A stretch of DNA of 64,000 bases from contig OZ018330.1 in the NCBI GenBank assembly GCA_963969495.1, positions 46,676,394-46,740,393 of the forward strand. Direction: 5' to 3'. Under the pieces are notes generated by a model. The model worked only from the letters and a program-made list of their open reading frames with translations. It was not told the DNA's origin and searched no databases. The translations under genes and the position numbers were made by a program. The stretch is from Ceratothoa steindachneri. Its lineage: Eukaryota > Arthropoda > Malacostraca > Isopoda > Cymothoidae. Below, one piece after another: positions 1-12,991 of the stretch. Within the stretch, counting starts at the first letter, position 1, and each line of letters opens with the position of its first letter.

Positions 1-129
1 TAACCTGTACAACTCTACATTTCCCATCCCCCGCCCTTATTAAAAGTCCGACCTATCTACTACACCCCCAAAAACTTTTTAATTTTTTTGGAAAGTTTAA
101 ATTATTAACGTATAATATTATTCGTCTTT

Positions 130-697
<568 letters not shown>

Positions 698-889
698 GTG
701 TTTCTGATCCCATGTCAAGTAAGAATGACACTCCCTGTGTGGGCAATATCTGCGACTTCATTCAACGTTCCGTGTGCAAAGATCTGCCGCTGCCATCTAG
801 CATTGCCAAAGCAGAAGCAGGACGCAGAGTGCGTGTGTACTTGAGAAAGCAACACTATTCTTTACACCTTCAGTCTTGACATGTCAAGT

Positions 890-1370
890 GTCCTCCACAT
901 CCTGATGCGCGCGACGTGCTAGAACAGTGAGATCGCATCCGATACGACCATCGCGTGTTCTGCGTGCCAAAGAAAACCTGCGAGAGTAGGCTTGCTTACG
1001 ATATGTTCCCTCTGACGGACCCTTCACACTATACCCTACCCTTCTTTCATATTACCCTCCCTGAGGAAAGTGTTAAGGGATGCCCCTGCTGGCGCATGGG
1101 GTATCAAGACTTGTGTCAGGGATTTTATCACATCCCAGTGCACGCTTGGCGAGGCTGTGTTTTGAGATCAAATTTGAGGGCATCTCTCATCGCTTTACCA
1201 GCCTACAGATGAGTTTCAAGGGGATGCCCGTTCATAATGCAACAATGCATGTCTCCGGTTTTCAGCAGCCTTGGCAGGGAGTTCGAGTGTGTGTCGTACA
1301 CCTACCTAGAAGATGTACTTTTCCTCGGTAAGCTCAAAGCCCTGCATCCCCTAGTTATGAGGCTTTAGTC
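890..1370 (+). pseudogene. Reverse-transcriptase-like relic (DIRS- or Ty3-like)
   Basis: Reading across three frames gives an ordered series of RT-like blocks. VFCVPKKTCESRLAYDM (about 955-1005) resembles the VPKK...R..YD block. GYQDLCQGFYHIPVHA (about 1100-1146) resembles the D..DAY.HIPVH palm block, with the first catalytic Asp apparently lost. Then come FEIKFEGISHRFTSLQMSF and, in a third frame, SYTYLEDVLFLGKLK near 1300, where YLED stands at the place of the usual YLDD. At least two frameshifts separate the blocks. Family assignment is uncertain: DIRS/Ngaro, Ty3 and more divergent RTs share this pattern. Confidence 0.45.
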
Positions 1371-3256
1371 TACTAGCCTACAGACCAACCATCGTAAAAG
1401 TATCCTGGAACTTTCCCAGAAGCTCAAATACCTTTATGTGATATCGACCTAAGTGAACGTTCTACACGCCTCACGTCTTGGATCATAGGACGCCTACGTG
1501 AGTCTCTAAATTGGGTTCCTTGCGTACACAAGAGGTGTAAGTTCTGGTCCCGCCTAGCGAACCTCCTAAAATTCGTATGTACTGCGGCGTGTTTCCCTCG
1601 CTTCTCGGCTCAAGTTGATCACGAGAACTACAACAAGGTGAAGTTGCCAGTCTCCTTGTTTTCTTCCGCGTGGGTCCCATGAAGCCCTCCCGCTTCTACT
1701 GGGGGTGTGTATGGGGGGGCCTTTTCGGATTCAAGCTCGGTGTCTCTAGGGTGGGTCTTAACGGACGCTTTCACCCTCACTTGTATCCTTCGTTACCCCA
1801 TGCCCATGTTCGGGCCGAGTTTATGGCCTTGCATACACTTTACTTACTTGATACCCAGTCCCAATCTTTTATGGTAGTACAAAGTCAATCCAGTTACTTA
1901 GAAAAGAAGCACTCCGCATGTGGGACCTACCATTAGTGCCTTGTATGACCCTGATACTTTGGCATTTTCTTTACAGGAGGCCGTTCATTTTTTGGATTAC
2001 ATCTAATGACAATCCGGAAGATACTTATATTTGGCCTAACTACTATGGCTTTTACGTCATGACTCACGATTCCGCATGATATTTTGGGTGACTCGAAGTA
2101 TATGTCGCACTTGAGCACTTTTTCTTTTGTGCACACTCCACCACTTTATTTTAAGTATACAAAAAGTCATTGTAAACTATTTATTCATGAAAGCGAAGTG
2201 GCAACTAAAGTCACACGCATACAATGCAAAGAGAATGAGACGATTAGCTTTTCCTTCGTGTTGAAGCTGGATTTGTTTGTCTCTTATTCCACCACGCCAT
2301 ATGTAAAGAAGTCAGGTTGGTTAGGGCAAGCGAGTTGAGATGCCACATATAAGGTGCTGTGTGATCAATGAAATTATTCGACAGGCAGTTCTGGGTTTTC
2401 CACCAAGTGTGGCATGGCGCAGTCTTGTTATAACAGCTTAGGCCTCCTTGCAGATCCTTGGTGATACATGGCTACAGCACCTCGCTCGGAGCATGGACTT
2501 AGCTGTCGGTATACAGCACGAGGCACTCAGGGTAGAGATTGGGTGGGATGAGGTCAACTCCACTCGTTATGACACTGAGGACCATGATTGTAGCTGTTAA
2601 TTTCATCTGCATGAAGTTCGGCACACCTTGGGTGCGACAGTAAGCCTCCTATTGTTCCGGGAGTTGATATTCTGGTCATAGCATAAATTATTCTCGGCAG
2701 AAAAGAACCACAGCTTATATGGCTCCAAAGAGTGTTTCAACTTGTAAATCAGCTTTTTTGTTGTCCTTGAGTCTCTTTACTTCATCGATTTGGACAGAGA
2801 TTGTGCCTTCCTAATCTTGTATGAATAGTAGCAAATGCAACACTAGCTTGATGATCTTTTCATCATCACTTTACTCGCATCGACATTCTGAGATCATTTT
2901 TGATAAGCCCTTTGATTTCATCGACGAATTCAGGCGTTCAGATGCCATGGATCGTTGATTATGGGTTTTCCTTTATGCTGTCGACTCGTAGTCAAATCAT
3001 GAATATTCTAACGGCTTTCTGACCTTTTATACCATCCTTCTGCTGATGTTAAAGGCGGTTGAAATCTCTGTTTGTATTTCCACCGCAGATACCAAGGAAG
3101 ACAAGATTTCATTTCCACAAATTGGGGTTCTCAATTTTCCATAGTCAATTATTCAGAAAAAAAGGTTATTGTTTTTAAGAAGAAAAAGAGCAACAACGAA
3201 GGTAAAAAATTTATACGTAAAATTAGAGGTTGAAAATTGTGATCAAATATCTTCCG
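1371..3256. other. No recognisable gene; possible continuation of retroelement to about 2000
   Basis: 1480-1990 stays GC-richer and holds overlapping short open frames that may be the decayed C-terminal part of the RT-bearing element. I could not identify RNase H, integrase or tyrosine recombinase motifs in it. From 2000 to 3250 I see only short frames and no repeat or motif I can name. Confidence 0.4.
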
Positions 3257-3293
3257 CACACACACACACACACTCTCTCTCTCTCTCACTTTA

Positions 3294-3380
<87 letters not shown>

Positions 3381-3391
3381 ATATATATATT
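3257..3391. repeat. Compound microsatellite (CA)n(CT)n(AT)n
   Basis: CA repeats at 3257-3272, CT at 3273-3288, then AT to about 3391 with two TTTAT interruptions. It abuts the 3' end of the minus-strand PLE that starts at 3392. Confidence 0.97.
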
Positions 3392-4640
3392 ATGTAAGAA
3401 GGACAAAACGAAGAAGGCGGGTACCATCTTTATTCTCTACGTTTCGACTTATTTCTAAACCCATCTTTAGGAGCGATAAAACAAATTTGAAATCTAAAAT
3501 TAAATCTATATAACGGGACAAGTAAAATATAATTAAAAATTTACACAATCGGCAGTAAAATACTAAAAGGAACGTTCTTTTAATGAAAAAAAAAATACAA
3601 ACCCCCAAAACTATTCAGCTAAGAACAGTAAAAATATTTAAAACGAAATAATATTAATCAAATGCAAACAAAATAACGTCACGGTACCAAACTTAAGAAA
3701 TGAAATGGGGGAGGGGGGAATTAGAGTTGAAAAACAAACAATATAGTAAAACTAAAAAAGAAACAGCATTACCTTACATAGTCGGATTACAATGAGAAGT
3801 GAAAGCGGGCATGACATTTAAGATTTAAGATTAAATACAAATTGATTGGTTGTTAGGTTATAAATAACGGAAAGGATGACGCGTCATTATTTAAATTGGA
3901 CTGGTTGTATTTAATACACCAAAATTCTTTAATGCGGAGACTGGATGTAGATTTAGCAAATTTTAATTCAGAAAATCGTTTAAGGATACGTCTGTTTCCC
4001 CATCTATTACATGGTTTATGATAGAAGAATACTCCTTATTGCTCAAGGTTTTACCACTTCTATAGCTTATACCCATGTGAGAACATTATCTTGCCTGAAG
4101 AGAACTCACCGTGCTTCCTATATAGGTCCACTGCTTACAGCTGTAGCAAGTAAATTTATATACTTTACACGAACTCAAGGGCGTGGCAATACTATCCTTC
4201 ACTCTAAAAAAGTTGCCACTATTTTTTGTCGTTGATAAATATAAGTTTAAAATTTATTTGAGAATAAAATTCCCTAAAAAATGTAGATAGACTTTCCGGA
4301 ACAGGTCATCAAAAGGGCTGATGTCTGGCAACATGAAGAAACTAATTTCCTTGCGAACATTAAGAGAAGTGGAGGGGTTATATAGCTTGAAGAGAAATTT
4401 CCCTATACAGATTTCGACTAAAGATAAGGGGTAGTCATTTTTAACTATATATTCTTTTAAGAAACTAAATTCCAAATGCATATTAAGGTATGTAGAAGAG
4501 AGGTTAAAAGCTCTGAAGATTAGTGTTTTAATGACACCACTTTTGGACGCTATATCACAAAAACGAAAGAAATTTAATCTCAGCCCTGTCAAAGTTGAGT
4601 TTCTAAAGAAACTATCTACCATTTTAAGGAAATTTTATTG
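3392..4640 (-). mobile_element. Penelope-like element, 5'-truncated (PLE-1)
   Basis: Minus-strand reading from 4622 to 4254 is an open 122-codon frame matching the C-terminal connection of a PLE reverse transcriptase: TGLRLNFFRFC, IKTLIFRAFNLSS, HLEFSFLKEYI and YPLSLVEICIGKFL. Downstream, with one frameshift, at about 4235-3960 comes a GIY-YIG endonuclease relic: YKFTCYSCKQWTYIGST (C-X2-C before YIG) and NKEYSSIINH. The 3' part carries a hairpin followed by GAAACG at 3440-3471 (minus). The copy ends at the AT array. RT fingers and palm are absent, so this is a truncated, dead copy. A PLE would encode RT plus GIY-YIG nuclease for chromosomal insertion. Confidence 0.8.
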
Positions 4641-4679
4641 CCAAATAAATTTTAAACTTAAGTTTAAAAAGAACTTCTA

Positions 4680-5556
4680 CTGATCCCAGAACATCTGCAC
4701 TGGTAAGAGATTGTGTGGAGCAAAGCCCCCTTAAGTCAACACGAAATTTATCACAGGAAACAGGTGTATATAAGAGTTCGCTTCAGCGCATCCTAGCCAC
4801 CAATCATTTCCACCCGTATAAAGTCCAGTTAGTCCAGGAATTACATGATGATGGTCGAGATCATCGTATGGAATATTGTGCAGCATATGCAGCTGGCAAA
4901 ACGTATCATGTTTAGTGATGAGGTAATTTATACCTAAAAGGCAATGTCAATAGACATAAGGCACGATATTGGGCTACTGATAATGTATATTTTTTAGAGG
5001 ATGGATGCGCGCAATTCAATTCAAGAGTTATGGTATGAGCAACTATGTTTGGGATACGGTAATTTGTCCATATTTTTCCCCCGATACTGTGACTGCTGAG
5101 TCATATCTGCATATGCTAGCAAACTTTTTTATACCTAAATTAGATAACATATCCTTATACGATCGGAGAATTATGTGGTTTTAGCAGCATGGGGCTCCGC
5201 CACACTTTACAAAGAGTGTGCGCGAATTTCTATCAAATACATTTGGAGATAAAATGGATTGGACGACGTGGACTAATTGAATGGCCACCCAGATTTCCAG
5301 ATCTGACACCATTAAATTACTTTCTATGGGGCCACCTTAAATAAGTTGCTTATACTAACCGTCCCAGAACCATAGCGGAACTAAAGGCAAACATATTGAG
5401 AGAATTTTAAGCGATACAATCAAAATACTTACTTGCTAAGTAATGTTCAAAGGTCTTGCATGGAACGCGTTAGAAAATGTATACAAGTGAATGGATGGCA
5501 TTTTGAACATTAGTTTCTTTTATACATTTCCTATGTGGCCAGAATTTTGGGACACC

Positions 5557-5559
<3 letters not shown>
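4680..5559 (+). mobile_element. Tc1/mariner-superfamily transposon relic
   Basis: An open N-terminal frame (4715-4915) has the helix-turn-helix pattern of insect mariner/Tc-like transposases: SVQR-type text STRNLSQETGVYKSSLQRIL then HFHPYKVQLVQEL. After frameshifts the DDE domain can be followed: MFSDE near 4910, GNVNRHKARYWATD, SYGMSNYVWDT, then QQHGAPPHFTKSVREFLSNT (5180-5240) and RFPDLTPLNYFLWGHL (about 5290-5340). The second catalytic Asp is replaced by His (codon cat at 5188-5190). The right end carries AGAATTTTGGGACACCCTGT at about 5540-5560, the expected inverted-repeat end. No left repeat is visible; the left side abuts PLE-1. Confidence 0.82.

Positions 5560-5619
<60 letters not shown>
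5560..5619. repeat. (AT)n microsatellite, about 60 bp
   Basis: Begins directly at the CACCCTGTA end of the transposon; the target TA of the insertion may have been part of it. Confidence 0.95.
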
Positions 5620-5623
<4 letters not shown>

Positions 5624-7140
5624 CACGCCCAGATTAAACTGAGAGTGGAAATTGTGCAAACTGCTGACAATAAAAAATAGCCAAAGTTTACCTAACATAA
5701 GAAATTTAAATTAATGAAATTTTAATATATTTTTTTAATTTCATTTTTTAAAATTATTCCATTCATACATTCTTTTTTTTATTCCTTTTTAGGTCATTTC
5801 CTAAAACGATATTTGCCACTCCCTTAAATAGGTCCCGTTGTTGAAACCAGTGGTTTGGATTCCATGTTAAACTCGGTTCTGAATGCGACCGGTAAATTTC
5901 TACCCCGTAAATTCCTCCAAGGTAAATTCTATCACATATATTATCTAGAGTTTAATCCCAGTAGATGCAAACTTCCCCATTATAAATTCCGATATCTAAA
6001 TTCTGGTATAGAATCACCGGATTCTGAAATCACATATGACGGTTCACTGTTCTTTGCTTTTGACAGCGGTATTTAAGACCGTTACAGAATCTTGGTATTT
6101 GCCACAGAGCCTTTCTTGAATGACCTTGAAGCATCAAAAAACAGGGATGGGACTTTTGAGGTATGTTCAAACTTGCTTGTACTCGCAATTAGGGACGATT
6201 CATGACGTCATTTGAGAGTCTTGTACGCCACGCATGTTTATTTTACATCCCGACATATGAAGTCACCTCTCGTCCGCCATTTTATGCTATACATAAACTT
6301 CGCCCACACAGTCCAATATATGGAGTTCGGGAAACCATTAGGCAAATCTTTTTGTCACTATTTTCTAATGCAAATATCGTAGAATGTCTTTTTCATCTCG
6401 GCTAATCTTGTTGGCGGAAAAGTCTGCCAAAAAGGTGAACGGACAAGATACAATTGTGCTGAAATTAAATTTGTAGTTTAATTGAATTGACTCCGCTTTT
6501 ATCACTAACATAAAAATTGGATGAAAATCCTAGTTTTCAATAAATGCTGGATCCGATCATTTATTTTTTGTATATTTAATTAATATCGTTTAATTAATCA
6601 TTTACTACGTTAATGGAGCAAAAAAATTATTCTCTCTCTCCCTTTTTTCAATCCTCCAACATAAAGAGTATACATTCAACGTCCTCAATTTTCATCTGAG
6701 CATTTAATGCCCTTTTTACTTCTGAGCTGTTTGATAACTGAGCTCTTAGTGTATTTTTATCCTTTCATCACTCTTTTACAGATGATCGATTTGAAATGTT
6801 TTGTAAGATATTAGTAAAATGTTTTGTACGGTACTTGTAAGATTTTTGGACGATACTTGGAAAATATTTCCTACAGTAGTAGCAAAATGCTTTTTTGTCT
6901 TGATTCATATAAGTTTAAGGAATTATTATTTTTTCCTGTTAGTTTTAATATTAACATCGAAGATAAAACTATTTAGATATAAGCAATTTTGAAAAGCGAA
7001 TCGTTAATGTCAAATTAAATTTACCACTCATAACCTTTGGCTCATGGGAATCTATATGGGGTGGCAAAATTTCTCTTGAGAATATCTTCCCACTATGTCC
7101 CATATTTACTGGGAATAACAGACCCAAATTAGGAGGGGTG
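5620..7140. other. No recognisable gene
   Basis: Short frames only. A diffuse similarity of about 140 bp exists between 6570-6710 and 7830-7950 (both contain TTAATATCGTTTAATTAAT followed by TTTACTA), so part of this region is a low-copy dispersed repeat or an old duplication. Confidence 0.5.
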
Positions 7141-7177
7141 AGGTGGAGTGAGAATGAGAGTGGGAGTGATAGTAAGA

Positions 7178-7253
<76 letters not shown>

Positions 7254-7322
7254 TAGATAGATAGAGAGAGAGATTGAGAGAAAGAGAGAGAGAGAGATTG
7301 AGAGTGAGTGAGAGAGAGACAA
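7141..7322. repeat. (GA)n microsatellite with GATA insert
   Basis: Nearly pure GA from 7180 to 7249, (GATA) units at 7248-7264, then imperfect GA to about 7320. The serine/leucine-rich frames across it on the minus strand are repeat artefacts. Confidence 0.95.
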
Positions 7323-7979
7323 GAATTTTATATATTTTTACAAGGATAAACAGACCCGACCGAGAGGAGACAGAATTCATTCGTGTCCGTTCATAATTCA
7401 GAGTTCATCACAATTTCCACATGTGGATATTTTTTGAAGTACTGACTTCCTAAATCTGAGACGCTACCATCTCTGGCTCTCATCCATAGTAATGGCTTCT
7501 TCTATCATCTCCACTCTAGGTATTCACCACAATTCACGCTATAAGGAACTCATTTTCCTTCATCGACGAGCGACTCTAAATAGCCATCGTAGCCTACTTT
7601 CTCCATTGTCTCGTCAAGGTTTATAACTGCTTTACTCAAAGAGCCTTTAATTCACTTCTCGAGTCTCATCAATATTTGTATACGACGAAAATTTTTGTTA
7701 TAAATTCCTACTTAATTAGAGTTTCTGCATTACCATAAGTTTAGTGATATTCAGTAGAATAAATAACAAATGAATTTTCATTGATGTGGATAATTCTCCT
7801 TTTATGTTTATTATATTTTCCCCTCATATTTTATTAATATCGTTTAATTAATTGTTTACTATATATGTTAATAAAATACAAGATTTAATCTATTTTCTTG
7901 AAATGCTTCCTTCATGTCCTCCAAATTCACTTTGAACAGTCGATGCATTCGTTAGTTTCGATGATAGTGAAACAAAGCT
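7323..7979. other. No recognisable gene
   Basis: AT-rich sequence without a coding signal that I can identify. It contains the second copy (about 7830-7950) of the diffuse repeat also present near 6570. Confidence 0.5.
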
Positions 7980-9440
7980 ATACTAGGCAAGGCTACTTTA
8001 TGGTATGCTAGGTTAGGTTATGATATACTAAGCTATGCTACACTAGGCTAGTCTTGCTAGAATTGGCTAGGTTATATTAGGCATGCTATGCAAGCCTTGG
8101 CTGAGATCTAATTATCTAGTCTAGGCTATGAAATACTATGATAACTATATTAACTAGGGAAGGGTAGGGTACAGTAAGTTAGGCTATGATATACTATACT
8201 AGGCTATGCTAATCTAGGCTAGAATATACTAACTAGGCTGGATAGGATAGAATATACTCTGCTAGGCCCCAGTAAACTAGGCTAAGCTAGGCTATACTAG
8301 ACTAGGCTAAACTAAGCAAGGCTAGACTAGACTACGATTTAATAGACAATTGTAGGCTTCGCTAAACTAGGCTAGGCTATACTATGCTAGAATAGTTTAT
8401 ACTATGCTAGGCTAGGTTATATTATGCTTATACTATACTATGCTAAGCTAGATTAGGGTAAGTTAGGCTATGGTAGATAGGCTATACTATACTAGGCTTT
8501 TGAAGGCTAGACTAGCCTAGCCTATACAAAGATAGGCTAGGCAATGCTATGTTAAACTATTCTAAACTATACTAGGTTAGGCTATGCTCTACTATACTAT
8601 TCTAGGTCAGACTATACTATGATTAGCGATGCTAGGCTTTACTATGGTAAGCTTTACTATCTTATATATGCTAGGCTGTACTAGGCTATGTTCGTCTAGG
8701 ATTTACTATGGTTTCTAGGCTAAGATAGGCCATATTATACATTGTTTTCTAGGCTAAGCTAGATTAGTCTGGGTTAATTCATACTATGCTAGGCTAAGCT
8801 ATACTATGTAAGGCTAGGCTGTATGTACTATGCTAGCTACGCTAGCGTATAGTATGGTAAGTTCTACTATTATAGGGAATCATAGGCTAAACTTAGTTAT
8901 ACTAAACTAGGCTATACGATGCTAGGCTATACAATGGTAGTCTATTATATGACATAATCTACTCTGTTATACTATGCTATACTATACTTTGTTATGATAT
9001 ACTATGCTAGACTAGGCTAGGCAGTATTTACCCTGTTAGGCCATCTAGGCTAGTCTAAACTATGCTAGGCTTTATTATGTTAGGTGATGTTATACTATGG
9101 TAAGCTATCATACGATAAGCTAGGTTTTGCCAGCCTACTATTCGAGACTATACTAGGCTATGCTATAAAATATTATACTATTCTAGACAATACTAGGCTA
9201 CACTAAGATATGTTATGCTAGGCTATACTATGCTAGAAGAAACTATACTACATATACTATACTATATTATACGTTACTATACTATGTTTTGCTATGCTAT
9301 GCTATACTATACTGTTTTCTGCTATAATACACTCTGCCATGCTATACTATGCTATAATATGATAAGCACTAGTATGCAATAATATGTTATGTTATACTAT
9401 GCTATAATGAGCTATGCAATACCATTTTTTACTATGCAAT
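7980..9440. repeat. Degenerate pentamer tandem array, CTANN type, about 1.46 kb
   Basis: The whole stretch is made of loosely repeated five-base units such as CTAGG, CTATG, CTATA and CTAAG (for example CTATGCTAGGCTATACTA). The five-base phase is kept for long runs and broken by occasional indels. It has no coding capacity. A shorter array of the same kind lies at 57005-57508, inside a repeat element whose other parts recur just right of this array at 9591-10056. Confidence 0.93.
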
Positions 9441-9590
9441 TAGGGTGTGGCCATTTTTTCTCCTTCCCAATTCCATAAATGAGGGGGTAACAAAAAGTTA
9501 AGGCCCGTTATTTTAATTAAGAATATATATTTTAATATAATTTATTTCTGCTTTTTAATAAGCTTTTAGAAAGTTGTGACTTTTTAGTCG

Positions 9591-10056
9591 CGGGCGACTC
9601 TACATCTCACTATGTCAGTGGGTCGGTCATTCCATGTTTTGCTTTTTTTTAATAACATTGTAACAATTCAGCTAATTATAACGAAATTTGAAACCCTTTT
9701 GTTATTTTACATTATATTTCGAATGATATAATTGCCATAACATCATAACTATTTGGCCGATTCTAACGAAATTTGAACCCAGTATGTTGTTTTATATTCT
9801 CTTTTCGAATAATATAATTGCGAAAGTCCCCCACGGTTAGCCAGGGAATTCGATTTTTGGGGCAATAACATCATAACTATTCCGTTGATTCTAACGAAAT
9901 TTAAAACCCTTAAGATGTTTACATTCTCTTTCAAATGATAGAATTTCCAAGGTCCTCCCAAGATTAGTCCGGGAATTATAATAAGTTTTTAAGGTCTTAA
10001 GGAAATAAATCAGAATAAGTGAGGGCACGCGATTTTTTGGTCAGCAGACCTTGTTA
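9591..10056 (+). repeat. Unnamed repeat element, copy 1 (with ~125-bp subrepeats)
   Basis: Begins TTTTTAGTCGCGGGCGACTC and ends GGTCAGCAGACCTTGTTA; both limits also bound the copy at 56771-57565. Inside are three tandem subrepeats of about 90-130 bp (about 9651-9736, 9737-9863, 9864-9986), each opening with AATAACATCATAACTATT-like text and containing TTCTAACGAAATTTGAAACC, a short T-rich stretch and an AGCCAGGGAATT-like end. Both ends carry palindromes: GACTTTTTAGTC at the left and GGTCAGCAGACC at the right. No coding frame is conserved. Family unknown. Confidence 0.8.
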
Positions 10057-12937
10057 GTTTCATTTCTTATCAACTAAAAATTTATCCGGAGTTCGAGCTC
10101 CACCTGAGAAATCGAATCCAAAATCTTCTAAAAGTTGAATTAGTCGAATTTATATATTTAGGATAATATAATAAGTATGTCAAAAATACATAGGATAACG
10201 AGTAAGATGTAGAATTTTGCGTTACCAACCCTATTGCGGTGAAGAAAGGACCTGTGAATCACTATCATGGCGTGAAGGTAACTGAGTTTCCTTTCAAGGG
10301 TGAAATGGGATTCTAAAGTTTTCTTATACTAATGCCAATTACGAGATACTATCAGTTAGTTGTTCAGAACAGTGTAAGAAATCTTAATAATACTAATCTA
10401 CACTTTAGTCTTTATAGTAAAAGATTTGTTTATTTCATACGATTAAAGGATAATTTTGAGCGTCGAATTTACTCCATAAGTATTGTATTTTTGTTTTGTA
10501 ACAAAAATTCCGCGATGAAATTTTCAATCCGAGGTCTTTGTGGGAGTTTATTATTTATTAAATCCTTTAGAATACCCCCAAACTATTTATTAGAATCTTA
10601 TAAGTATGGGGGTGAGTCCTTCTGTGGGAAGGAATTTTTAGGAGCAAAGAACCCCTCCTTATAGGATTCCACGTTATCTAAATCATAAAAGTCAATGACT
10701 ATAGGATCTCCTAATTTTAATTTGCACTGGTCATACTTATGCTAATGCCTCTATCATTCTCATCTTAATTTGTACCCTTTAGGTGCGTCCTCAATCAAGA
10801 GTAACAAAAAGAACACCGGAAAAAAATGATATATAGAGCATACATAATCTGCTCCAAATCTTGCGTCTTACACCTGCAAGTCAAATACCTCCAAAAGGAT
10901 TTCAATCGCATTAGATTTCCTCTGTAAATTAGGTTACCCAAGAAATTAATGTCGTTCTTTTAAAAGGAAAGTGAAATAGTTTTTATTATACAAAAACGCA
11001 TATAACAAAGTAAATTACATCATTAACTAAGTAGTGGATACTTTTCTATAGAATTCCTGCAGTTTTGTTGAAATATAGGGTTTGATATCCCAAACTAAAG
11101 CAATTTTTTTAGTCCAGCGTACGACTTATGGACGTATATTGTCATAAACGAGCCGTTTGTTTGGCCGATCAAGGACATATTTGTTCAAGGGCTTCATTTA
11201 AACGTTGCGATATTCAAAGGCTGGAAACTTTGGAATTGCGATTGATTATGTGACAAAGACACCATTTTTATAGCTTCAGAGAGAGCTCGGGATTACATCC
11301 TTAAAGTAGACCTAGGCACTGATGGCTTAATAAAAGTATAGGCTTAAAATGGCCTATGCATTTCAATAGATACTTATGAATATCTTTGAGCAAATTTGAG
11401 AAAAAAATAAATAATTCTAATAAACAGGTTTTATTTCTTCTAAAATCTCTATTAATTGCATGGTAACTTAATATTTGTAATGATTTATCCACAGCATCTC
11501 TCAGCCTTCTTTAGTTTACATAAGGTTGCCAAATTTTCTATTATTTTAATTATACTTGAAAAAATTACGAAAACTTCCTTAATTTTTCCTCTAAGTGGGG
11601 CTCTTGCTCAACTTAAGGTTTCCCCCCCTTTTCTTGCTCCAGATGTTACAAGTTTTTCAAAGTTAACGAATTTTTTCACCTAACTTAAAATTTAATCATG
11701 AAATTTTTAGTTTTCATTCCAGCAAAATCATTACTTCTAATTTTTTCTTTGCGAACATCATTTTCTCTACAACTGTGACTTACAATAAATTTTTTATTGA
11801 CTGTACTTTCAGTTAAATTGAATAATTATAATAAGAAACTCTCAAGAAAGGGTAAGCAACTTATGTAGACATCCCCAGTGATCCTGAATTTCTTAGAGCA
11901 CTGCCGTTAACAGTCTTGAGGAGATGGAGATTCTCGTCTATTTTCTTTTTTGTTTTTTGTATTTTCTACTAAACAAATGAAGGCAAAATGCCGATATTGC
12001 ATGGATAAATAGGTAGAAGAAGATTTCAATGTTGGTATTAATGACTCCTCGTTTCTGTACTGGTAAACAATCTGGGGTAAATGAAGCCTCTGTCTACATC
12101 TTTAATTAATTGTAATTTTTCTAATGAATAAATGTAGATAAAGTAATAATATTGCATAACTAAATGATAGAAGGGATGGAAATGTAGTTATCACTCAAGC
12201 CTAGTTTGTTTATCGCAGCAAATAGCGAATTGGTAAAAACTGAATCGTCTGGTTTATCATCGTTATATCTATATAGGGGGTGCAAGAAAAGGCGTACCAA
12301 ATTTAAATGATAGCTACTGAAAAGTTATTTTCAATATTTACATTTTTTTAGTGTAATTTTCTGTATTAAATACTTATTTATGTGATAAAATATTCATTAA
12401 TTTGGCTTTAATACTGGTGAAGCTGCATTAATTGATATAATGCTCAGCAAACTTACGTTTGCGTAAGGCAATGGAATTAATGAAATGTCATAATATTTAA
12501 ATAGAAACAATAATTTGATTAAAATTCAATAATACACAATGCACAACTACACGAGTCGTCATTTTTTCTTTGCAAATTGTTAAGTTTCCTTTCATCGATT
12601 GTGGAGGCAGATATAAATAAACTATCACTGCCCTCTCCCCTCCACTCCCTACTTTCATCTTATACCAGATCTACATGTACGTTTTTTGTGACCCTCACTT
12701 GAATTTAAGATTAGTAACTGTTTGTACATTATGTTTAAGAGTATTTCGACAATAACATTAATGATGTATACTCAAGATCTTTGGGGTCGAAATAGTTGTG
12801 TGTCTCATATTTGTAAATAAACTTCGATATTAATGACTTTGTGTAGGAAGCGGAGTGACCATTCATTCATTTAAATAAATAATTTGGGTCTGAAGATTTT
12901 TTATTATTGCAGATATTAGAGTGAGTGAGGACTGCGA
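10057..12937. other. No recognisable gene
   Basis: The longest open frame (10332-10664, plus, 110 codons) is AT-rich, has no motif and shows no codon or composition difference from the flanks, so I do not call it. Nothing else in this stretch resembles a mobile-element domain or a named repeat. Confidence 0.5.
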
Positions 12938-12991
12938 GAGGGAAGTGGGGCAAATGAGGGAAGTGGGGCAAAAGAGGGAAGTATGGCAAAA
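12938..12991 (+). repeat. 18-bp tandem repeat, three units
   Basis: Three consecutive units of GAGGGAAGTGGGGCAAAT with a few substitutions (the third has GTATGG in place of GTGGGG). Confidence 0.92.

Noticed and set aside
7980..9440. Telomeric TTAGG-type or CRISPR-like array
   Set aside because: Units are CTANN pentamers of mixed type without constant repeats and unique spacers; TTAGG is not the dominant unit.
10332..10664. 110-codon plus-strand frame as a possible gene
   Set aside because: AT-rich, no motif, no composition change and no splice or promoter support; its length is within chance for 64 kb.
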